Source: a virus. From it: DNA of 38,875 bases. The notes beneath the pieces are model-generated. The model worked only from the letters and a program-made list of their open reading frames with translations. It had not been told where the DNA came from and did no database searches. This document shows, one piece after another, positions 29,761-35,294 of this stretch. The translations under genes and the position numbers were made by a program. The stretch covers positions 1 to 38,875 of the IMG/VR virus record IMGVR_UViG_3300025655_000100. The stretch is one strand, 5' to 3'. Positions within the stretch are counted from its first letter, which is position 1. Each line of letters begins with the position of its first letter.

Positions 29761-29985
29761 ATGAATAAGGATCTTATCTTTCCAAACAACTTATACATCT
29801 TTGATAAAGATGGAATTCAGATTGATCCTAACTCAAGGGAGGGGAAAGAAATCACCAAAGTATTCAAACTCCAGGAGCAGATAAAGAAAGACAACGAGGA
29901 GCAAAATCTGAAATGGATAATGAGCACATTCCCTAACGACAAAGAGTTGCAGGAAAAATACAAAAAGAAATTTGGATTAACCTAG
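29761..29985 (+). CDS. Small charged protein (74 aa)
   Basis: ACTATAAATAA is centred about 30 bases before the ATG. The product starts MNKDLIFPNNLYIFDKDGIQ and then is a charged helix (EITKVFKLQEQIKKDNEEQNLK) with basic C terminus. The 3' end overlaps the convergent gene at 29977 by 9 bases. No function assigned. Confidence 0.45.
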   Translation: MNKDLIFPNNLYIFDKDGIQIDPNSREGKEITKVFKLQEQIKKDNEEQNLKWIMSTFPNDKELQEKYKKKFGLT

Positions 29986-30132
29986 ATCTATTTCAATAAT
30001 TTCATTATTGCCTTTAACAATTACACTACCGGAAGTTTTTGTTCGTATAAAATTCATTAGTCCTTCAATACTTTCTATGTCTAGATTGACATGATCGCTT
30101 ATCTTAATGCGGGGTTTATATTCAAAATCCAT
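29977..30132 (-). CDS. Small beta-rich protein (51 aa)
   Basis: MDFEYKPRIKISDHVNLDIES... VIVKGNNEIIEIDLG has regular strand alternation. TTTTTATAC is about 26 bases before the ATG, giving a leaderless message. Convergent overlap with the plus-strand gene. Confidence 0.45.
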   Translation of the reverse strand: MDFEYKPRIKISDHVNLDIESIEGLMNFIRTKTSGSVIVKGNNEIIEIDLG

Positions 30133-30162
30133 ATCAAGAATAGTTGACACTTGTATAAAAAT

Positions 30163-30312
30163 CTATTCAGAGTTGGCTGCAGATATATCGTTCATTGCAA
30201 TCGTTCCCTGTAATCTAAACAAACATTTCATCCAACCGTTTTTTGAATGATCGCCAAATTTTTCCATGCAAACAACACAAACCATCTTTTTAAGATCGTT
30301 GTTAGAAATCAA
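30163..30312 (-). CDS. Small CxxC protein (49 aa)
   Basis: The TTG at 30312 is about 11 bases after a GAAGGAGGTT site; an ATG at 30285 is the alternative. Product contains KKMVCVVCMEKFGDHSKNGWMKC, a CxxC with a nearby His and Cys. It overlaps the cysteine-rich peptide upstream by 11 bases. Confidence 0.4.
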   Translation of the reverse strand: MISNNDLKKMVCVVCMEKFGDHSKNGWMKCLFRLQGTIAMNDISAANSE

Positions 30313-30406
30313 TACTGCATGAACCTCCTTCACATTGGAGGTGGCATTTACATTTACATCCTTTATCACAAGGATTTTCTATTGACTTACAGTTAGAGCA
30401 ACTCAA
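30302..30406 (-). CDS. Cysteine-rich 34-residue peptide (eight Cys)
   Basis: TTG start inside the metallopeptidase gene's last codons. Product begins MSCSNCKSIENPCDKGCKC and continues KCHLQCEGGSC: eight Cys and one His in 28 residues, a metallothionein-like density. Codons also carry the GAAGGAGG site of the next gene. The start and stop overlap with both neighbours support it. Confidence 0.45.
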   Translation of the reverse strand: MSCSNCKSIENPCDKGCKCKCHLQCEGGSCSIDF

Positions 30407-30923
30407 TTATATCACGTATCTCCAATACTTTACAAGTCAAACGCTTGTTTTTAAAGGTTTTCCAATCCCAAAAATTACAATCCATAGTCCAGAAATTGTT
30501 CTCTGTATGCCTGTCGTGAACCTCTGCGGTGGAAAAATTAAGAAAAGAACCCTTTCTATGACCAGAATAATCATCATTACGTAATACAGTTCTATGCATT
30601 TGATCAAGATGTATGAGCATACCATGACATAACTCGTGAGTAATCACTACCATATTCATGCGATAATAGGGGAGGAGGTCAGAATTATCATCAACATCAT
30701 GTACATATACAACAATCTCATCAATTCCAGTAACGCCACCTATGCCTTTTTGACCGTGAAAGAATGGGTCGTTTACTGCCTGTTCGCTAGGTCTGAATTT
30801 AATCTTCCAATTGTTTGTAAAACTCATATATTTTCTAATTCCAAGAGTTTTCCAAAGGTAATATCTTACTGCTCTTTGATATAATCGTGGATTAATGTTT
30901 TGAGTTTCAAATATAAATTTCAT
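30393..30923 (-). CDS. Zinc metallopeptidase-like protein (176 aa)
   Basis: The motif VVITHELCHGMLIHLDQMH gives HExxH at 96-100 with further His at 105 and 110. Upstream strand GIDEIVVYVHDVD and downstream HRKGSFLNFSTAEVHDRH complete a zincin-like layout. The spacing to the third His (H105) is one residue shorter than in metzincins, so a gluzincin or minimal family is possible. Could process a virion or host protein. TATA-like AATAAATACT lies about 28 bases upstream. Confidence 0.65.
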   Translation of the reverse strand: MKFIFETQNINPRLYQRAVRYYLWKTLGIRKYMSFTNNWKIKFRPSEQAVNDPFFHGQKGIGGVTGIDEIVVYVHDVDDNSDLLPYYRMNMVVITHELCHGMLIHLDQMHRTVLRNDDYSGHRKGSFLNFSTAEVHDRHTENNFWTMDCNFWDWKTFKNKRLTCKVLEIRDIIELL

Positions 30924-30947
30924 ACAAATATAAAAAAACTAAAGTAT

Positions 30948-31145
30948 TTATTTATTCTCCATGACTGTTAATGCTTCACATATAGTAAGATATGTATCAG
31001 GGCAATTCTCCTTTATCACTTCAGCAGTTCCCTTTATCAATCCAATCAACGTGGCATTGAAATCACTCTTTGTATTGTCATACTTGTCGCTTAAATGAAA
31101 GCACTTGTTGTAAAACTCTGTTGCTTTATGAATGTCGTCTTTCAT
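30948..31145 (-). CDS. Small helical protein (65 aa)
   Basis: MKDDIHKATEFYNKCFHLSDKYD... is all helix with two Cys. ATG at 31145; TTATAAA on the minus strand (31168-31174) is 26 bases upstream. Divergent from the mini-zinc gene at 31180, sharing one compact promoter region. Confidence 0.45.
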   Translation of the reverse strand: MKDDIHKATEFYNKCFHLSDKYDNTKSDFNATLIGLIKGTAEVIKENCPDTYLTICEALTVMENK

Positions 31146-31150
31146 CAATA

Positions 31151-31174
31151 TTTAAATAATACAGTAGTTTATAA
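31151..31174. promoter_or_regulatory. Overlapping divergent promoters before the head genes
   Basis: TTTAAATA (31151-31158) is 25 bases before the rightward ATG at 31180. TTTATAA (31168-31174, read on the other strand) is 26 bases before the leftward ATG at 31145. The two promoters face through each other, as at 12611-12636. Confidence 0.55.
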
Positions 31175-31179
31175 GTTAT

Positions 31180-31305
31180 ATGGATTGTAAATGCACTAAA
31201 AGCTCCAGAGATATATACTGTTCTCAACATGGAGATGAAGATAAAAAGGTTGTTACAAAAGTAGACAAAAAAATTACAAAACCAGACACGAGTGACAAAG
31301 TTTAA
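31180..31305 (+). CDS. Mini Cys/His protein upstream of portal (41 aa)
   Basis: MDCKCTKSSRDIYCSQHGDE has CxC...CxxH, then a Lys-rich tail. Leaderless from the box at 31151. Its stop (GTTTAAATAAG) is part of the TATA box of the portal gene. Probably a small zinc-binding factor. Confidence 0.45.
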   Translation: MDCKCTKSSRDIYCSQHGDEDKKVVTKVDKKITKPDTSDKV

Positions 31306-31329
31306 ATAAGTACAATATATTAGATTATC

Positions 31330-33264
31330 ATGGGTTTTCTGGGTAATATCAAGTCTTCCTTTTCCGGATTTATATCAAAAGCAACAGTCGGTGAAACTGG
31401 AAAGACTGTAAGACCTAGCATTACTCAACCTTATATGAGCACTGATACAGGTGCAAAACTACCTATTTTCCCATTCCCACTCATAATGATCTATGAGTTG
31501 GCTAACAACATAGATGCATTACGTATTCCTATCGAGACTATTAATCGTGAAATGTTCAAGAATGGCTTTGAAGTTGTTGAGAAATTCAAATACAAGTGCA
31601 ATAATTGCTCCAAAGAATTTCAATACCCCCCTTTACCAGAGGACGATCCAGAAACTCCAGAGGATGAAAGCAAGGGAACCATGCGCTGTGACACCTGTAA
31701 CAGCACAGATTTGGTAAGACCTATACCTGAAAACAGAAAAATCCTTGAAGATTTGATGATAAACTCTGTAAATGGTAACGAGCAGACTCTTGAAGACATC
31801 ATGAGAATGGTTGAAAGAGATCTGGAGATAGCAGATAACGGTTACATTTTGGTATTAAAATCATATGCTTTTAACGAAAAAGGAGAAATTTTAGATAAAA
31901 AGAACAAGATTAAGGAGTTAATTAGAGCCGATCCTACTCAAGTTGCAATGATTGCAGACTCTGATGGTAGAATTGGATATGATGATAAAGGTCATAAAGT
32001 ACGTGTTTGTCCTCATGCAGAGCATAGAGAACACAGAATTTTGGACGAAGAATATTGTAACGTCACTTCTGACGGAAGGCACTCCGTGCCATTAAGAGCT
32101 TTGAAAGCAATCTGCGAAGTAAACTCCGTTTACAGTCTAGGTATTCCTAACCCTAAACGATATGTATACGCAGAGGGAGAAGTGATTTGGAAAGCAGGAA
32201 AGTATAGACCAGACTTGGTTTATGGTTTCTCTCCCGTTTATTCAGTATGGTCAAAGGTTATGGCACTGTCACACATGGACGAGTACATTAGAAAGTACTT
32301 TGACAAGATGCGACCACCAAGAGGTATGCTAGTTATTTCATCAAGAAACTATGAGACTTTTAGAAAGTCTTGGGATGCTCTTGAAGAGGCTGCGACTGAG
32401 GATCCTTACAGGATCCATCCATTGCTTGTCGAGTCGGACAGAGGTGGCAACGCAGGCAAAATGGCACAATGGTTAGACTTTACAGGCAGTTTGAAAGAGT
32501 TAGAGTTTACAACTGTTAGACGTGAACTTAGAATGATTATCGGTGCAACATTTGGTGTGCTCCCCCTTTACTTTGGTGAACTTCCAACAGGTTGGTCACA
32601 GGAAGGTCTGCAAGTTACAATTACAAACAGAGCAGTAAAGTGGGGTCAAGACTTTTTGTATAAAGGATTTTTATACAAGATTGCTAGACTTGTTAACGTT
32701 GATGATTGGATATTGAGATTAAAGACCGGAGAAGAAACTGACAAACTTAGAAACTTACAAATCGATGGTGTTGAAATTGAAAACATGAGAGCAATGCAAT
32801 CACTAGGATTTGAAGTAACAAGAACTCACACCGGAGAGTTCCAAGTTTCAAAAGATCCAGTTATGACACTAAGAGAACAAATCGAAGAGGAAACAAACAA
32901 CGGTGGCACTGTAAAGAATCCTGGAAAAAGAGGAAGAGGTACTGCACCAAAAGAAGAACAACAAAGAATGCAAGGAGAACCAATGAATCAAAGACCATCA
33001 GATACAGGTGGAACTGCGCAAGGTAGCACAGCATCAGGCAGAGGAACTAGTATGTCAAGAAAAGCATACCCAGATGGAATTACACCTGCAAACTTTGAAA
33101 TTGTAAAGACAACTTTGCAAACTGCAGTTGACTTTGGTTGGACTAAAACTAAAACAGTAGAAGAATTAAGAAAGAGCGGTATGACAGTAAGACAAGCAAG
33201 AGATATAGTTAAGAACGAATTTGAAGGAACTAAAGGTTGGGAAAATGACGAAGAAACATCATAA
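31330..33264 (+). CDS. Portal protein with inserted zinc ribbon (644 aa)
   Basis: Long helical and mixed domains match phage portal proteins: early IDALRIPIETINREMFKNGFE, the core YGFSPVYSVWSKVMALSHMDEYIRKYF, then RGMLVISSRNYE and LRMIIGATFGVLPLYFGELPTGW, and a low-complexity C terminus. It forms the dodecameric channel through which terminase packages DNA and to which the tail attaches. Unusually, residues 88-124 insert a four-Cys zinc ribbon (CNNC ... CDTC: C90, C93, C120, C123) with an acidic loop. The last 120 residues, rich in Gly, Arg and Gln, end in a helix-turn-helix-like VEELRKSGMTVRQARDIVK. Identity is by domain pattern; no other protein in the cluster fits. Confidence 0.82.
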   Translation: MGFLGNIKSSFSGFISKATVGETGKTVRPSITQPYMSTDTGAKLPIFPFPLIMIYELANNIDALRIPIETINREMFKNGFEVVEKFKYKCNNCSKEFQYPPLPEDDPETPEDESKGTMRCDTCNSTDLVRPIPENRKILEDLMINSVNGNEQTLEDIMRMVERDLEIADNGYILVLKSYAFNEKGEILDKKNKIKELIRADPTQVAMIADSDGRIGYDDKGHKVRVCPHAEHREHRILDEEYCNVTSDGRHSVPLRALKAICEVNSVYSLGIPNPKRYVYAEGEVIWKAGKYRPDLVYGFSPVYSVWSKVMALSHMDEYIRKYFDKMRPPRGMLVISSRNYETFRKSWDALEEAATEDPYRIHPLLVESDRGGNAGKMAQWLDFTGSLKELEFTTVRRELRMIIGATFGVLPLYFGELPTGWSQEGLQVTITNRAVKWGQDFLYKGFLYKIARLVNVDDWILRLKTGEETDKLRNLQIDGVEIENMRAMQSLGFEVTRTHTGEFQVSKDPVMTLREQIEEETNNGGTVKNPGKRGRGTAPKEEQQRMQGEPMNQRPSDTGGTAQGSTASGRGTSMSRKAYPDGITPANFEIVKTTLQTAVDFGWTKTKTVEELRKSGMTVRQARDIVKNEFEGTKGWENDEETS

Positions 33265-33293
33265 GTGTGAAAAGTGCAAGGATGAGGATGAAG

Positions 33294-33503
33294 ATGAGTG
33301 AAGTTAGAAAACGAGGAAGAAAACCAAAAGAAACAAAGTCAGTGGAAACTAAACAAGAAAAGAAACAAACAAGAATAGAATATACAATGTCAGAGATTGA
33401 CAGGTTACTTAATTTTTGCAACAGCGAAGAACAAGAGTTCTACGCATTTACAGCAGTTGACCAATGTCTAAAGAGGATAGTGAGCATATGCCGACAGAGT
33501 TAG
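33294..33503 (+). CDS. Small basic protein (69 aa)
   Basis: Start MSEVRKRGRKPKETKSVETK at 33294, within ATGAGTGA, which overlaps the stop of a tiny frame at 33245-33301 (MTKKHHKCEKCKDEDEDE). An AT-hook-like RKRGRKPK near the N terminus suggests DNA binding. A helical C terminus (SEIDRLLNFCNSEEQEF) follows. It overlaps the next gene by 40 bases. Confidence 0.45.
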   Translation: MSEVRKRGRKPKETKSVETKQEKKQTRIEYTMSEIDRLLNFCNSEEQEFYAFTAVDQCLKRIVSICRQS

Positions 33504-33931
33504 ATACTAACAAAGATGCAAACGTCTACACAAAAAAATTGTGGGAGAATCATCAGAAGAATGAATACACAAGAGTCAACAATTACAAAGAAGCATTATG
33601 TTTTGGTTGTCTAAAAAATAAAGCAGCAAATGCTACAGTAGTAGATGTATGTGGTGACTGTGCAGGAAAGAAAGGAAGAGAAACATTACTTGCAGTAGTA
33701 AAACAAAAACACTATGGACTTTGTTTTTTCTGTAATGAATACAGATTTGGTTTAGAACAAGTCAACTGTAGACTATGTAACAACTGTCATAGAAGAGTTG
33801 CAAATGTAACTAAAGAGTATAATAGAAAAGGTGGTATTCTAGGAACTGATCCATTCTGGCAAAGAATGAGAAAGAAACACGGTAAAGATTGGAAGCAAAT
33901 CTTCTTTACTCCTGAGAAGGTAAGGCTATAA
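33464..33931 (+). CDS. Zinc-finger protein in the head gene cluster (155 aa)
   Basis: Four Cys pairs: LCFGCLKNK, VCGDCAGKK, LCFFCNEYR and CRLCNNCHRR, arranged as two zinc ribbons. The N terminus is polar, and the C terminus is aromatic-basic (DPFWQRMRKKHGKDWKQIFF). Sits between portal and membrane-protein genes. Might be a virion- or DNA-associated zinc protein. It overlaps the preceding gene by 40 bases and the convergent gene by 26. Confidence 0.55.
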   Translation: MSKEDSEHMPTELDTNKDANVYTKKLWENHQKNEYTRVNNYKEALCFGCLKNKAANATVVDVCGDCAGKKGRETLLAVVKQKHYGLCFFCNEYRFGLEQVNCRLCNNCHRRVANVTKEYNRKGGILGTDPFWQRMRKKHGKDWKQIFFTPEKVRL

Positions 33932-34343
33932 GATTAATTCTATCCCTTACAAAGTCATATTTCATATTAGATAAATCAATAAATGTCTTACCTATATCTC
34001 CACCAAGACATCTATCTATTTTAAATTTAAGCAAAGGTTTGCGTAAAAATCGTGGAAAGAACTCCAAATAACCCTTTTTGTAACGTAATTTCTTGTGTGT
34101 AACTAGTAAACAGTCTTCATTTATGTATTCTTGTTTAAAGTTTTCATTGCGTATATGGGTGATTGTTCTTTGATTTACCCTCTCCTTTTCACTGTTTGTA
34201 TTGGTAATAACGTATATTTTCTGTGTTTTTGGGTCTATGTATAGGTCAATTAGTACGCATTCATATATTATATCTTCTCTTTCTCGCCCATAATACTTGT
34301 CATATGTATCAAAATCTGGATATATGTAAATTGATGAAGCCAC
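33906..34343 (-). CDS. Unknown protein (145 aa), leftward in the head cluster
   Basis: GTG start. MASSIYIYPDFDTYDKYYGRE... alternates Tyr and acidic residues, then a beta-rich core (IYECVLIDLYIDPKTQKIYVITNT) and a basic middle (FFPRFLRKPLLKFKID). No family recognised. It shares a symmetric TATA palindrome with the divergent gene at 34390, which places a single opposite-strand gene in an otherwise rightward block. Confidence 0.5.
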   Translation of the reverse strand: MASSIYIYPDFDTYDKYYGREREDIIYECVLIDLYIDPKTQKIYVITNTNSEKERVNQRTITHIRNENFKQEYINEDCLLVTHKKLRYKKGYLEFFPRFLRKPLLKFKIDRCLGGDIGKTFIDLSNMKYDFVRDRINLIALPSQE

Positions 34344-34361
34344 AACAAATGAAACAAAACC

Positions 34362-34371
34362 TTATTAATAA
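34362..34371. promoter_or_regulatory. Bidirectional symmetric TATA box
   Basis: TTATTAATAA is a perfect palindrome with centre at 34366.5. The leftward start codon (first base 34343) and the rightward one (34390) are each 23.5 bases from that centre. One box can therefore serve both leaderless genes. Confidence 0.6.
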
Positions 34372-34389
34372 ACGCTTTCAACACAAATT

Positions 34390-34593
34390 ATGACTGATAT
34401 ATATCCAAAATGTGACAAATGTAAGAAAGTAATGTATGGTTATATGAATGATGAAGTTATTTTTTGGCTTTGTCCTCCTTGTGGTTACTTTCAAGGTTCA
34501 GCTAATGACCAGGAATTAGTAGACATGATCTACGATGATCCTTTTGTTGCACTCGATATGATCAAAGAAAAAGAACTTATTCCTATAAATTAA
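34390..34593 (+). CDS. Zinc-ribbon protein (67 aa)
   Basis: PKCDKCKKVMYG ... FWLCPPCGYFQG gives CxxC-x17-CxxC, a zinc ribbon of the rubredoxin/TFIIS type, followed by an acidic helix (DQELVDMIYDDPFVALDMI). Leaderless from the symmetric TATA box. Its TAA stop is followed at once by the TATA box of the next gene. Confidence 0.55.
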   Translation: MTDIYPKCDKCKKVMYGYMNDEVIFWLCPPCGYFQGSANDQELVDMIYDDPFVALDMIKEKELIPIN

Positions 34594-34603
34594 CTTTAAA
34601 TAA
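34594..34603 (+). promoter_or_regulatory. TATA box abutting a stop codon
   Basis: CTTTAAATAA follows the TAA at 34591-34593 and is centred about 25 bases before the ATG at 34624. Same TAA-CTTTAAATA arrangement as at 5509-5520 and 34892-34903. Confidence 0.5.
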
Positions 34604-34623
34604 GTTATTATTGTATAACTGAC

Positions 34624-34824
34624 ATGATAAGAGCAATAGCAAGAATAGGTGGTAATTTTGGAGTATCATTTTTTTCTCCATTAGTTTCTGGAAATGTAGC
34701 AGATACATTATTTGATATAGGCATGACGTTTGAGCAAACTTTAATTATTGCATTAATCTCATCATTATTTGTGACAGGACTTACAATTTCTAGAGAGTTG
34801 GAGAAATTTGGAAAGAAAGAATAA
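34624..34824 (+). CDS. Small membrane protein (66 aa)
   Basis: One or two hydrophobic spans: GGNFGVSFFSPLVSGNVADTL (weaker) and TLIIALISSLFVTGLTI (stronger), then a charged tail ELEKFGKKE. Next to a three-span holin-like gene, so a lysis or virion-membrane role is possible. Leaderless. Confidence 0.5.
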   Translation: MIRAIARIGGNFGVSFFSPLVSGNVADTLFDIGMTFEQTLIIALISSLFVTGLTISRELEKFGKKE

Positions 34825-34840
34825 ATCAACTCTCCAAAAA

Positions 34841-34894
34841 ATGTGTGAAATTTTGTGCCCATTATGCACTGAAGAAGATTCAGAATACAAATAA
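34841..34894 (+). CDS. Possible 17-residue CxxC peptide
   Basis: MCEILCPLCTEEDSEYK between two membrane-protein genes; the stop overlaps the TAA of the TATA block at 34892. Too short to be sure, but it repeats the CxxC theme. Confidence 0.2.
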   Translation: MCEILCPLCTEEDSEYK

Positions 34895-34904
34895 CTTTAA
34901 ATAC
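34895..34904 (+). promoter_or_regulatory. TATA box of the holin-like gene
   Basis: CTTTAAATAC centred about 25 bases before ATG 34925, again directly after a TAA. Confidence 0.5.
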
Positions 34905-34924
34905 TTACATTATCGCAAATTCGT

Positions 34925-35236
34925 ATGAGCGAACTATCAGTTCTAGCAGTCGTCCTTGCTGCAGTAATCGCAGGTCTAGGATGGTCTACGTTAGGAATCT
35001 GGCAAAGATTCCGATCTGGAGAAAGCGCAGCACCAGATGGTAAGAAACTCGCAAAGAATCTTATCATAGGTGTTGGTCTAGGAATCGCAACTTTTGCATA
35101 CACAACAGCAGTTGGTGATGCTGCTCCAGTTATCGACTCTACACAGGACTTTTTCGTGGCAGTAGGACTTTACTTCCCACTGATAGTCTTAGTAGATAAG
35201 ATTATTGCCAAAACTTCTACAGAAATAGAGGTTTAA
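34925..35236 (+). CDS. Holin-like three-span membrane protein (103 aa)
   Basis: Hydrophobic spans at about residues 4-26 (LSVLAVVLAAVIAGLGWSTL), 44-65 (LIIGVGLGIATFAYTTAVG) and 78-95 (FFVAVGLYFPLIVLVDKI). The basic loop between spans 1 and 2 (WQRFRSGE ... DGKKLAK) fits the inside-positive rule. Size and three spans match class I holins, which permeabilise the membrane, but membrane-embedded virion proteins look the same. A run of T bases after the stop (35244-35251) is a likely terminator. Confidence 0.5.
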   Translation: MSELSVLAVVLAAVIAGLGWSTLGIWQRFRSGESAAPDGKKLAKNLIIGVGLGIATFAYTTAVGDAAPVIDSTQDFFVAVGLYFPLIVLVDKIIAKTSTEIEV

Positions 35237-35260
35237 CCTCCTTTCTTTTTTATTCAAAAT

Positions 35261-35269
35261 ATTTATATG
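35261..35269 (+). promoter_or_regulatory. TATA box of the protease-scaffold gene
   Basis: ATTTATATG is centred about 30 bases before ATG 35295. A TTTATATATAATG nearer the start is too close to be the box. Confidence 0.4.
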
Positions 35270-35294
35270 CGAATAAAAGTTTAATTTATATATA

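Noticed and set aside
33245-33301. 18-residue CEKC peptide at the end of the portal gene
   Set aside because: Too short and wholly inside two larger genes; kept only as a note in the entry of 33294.
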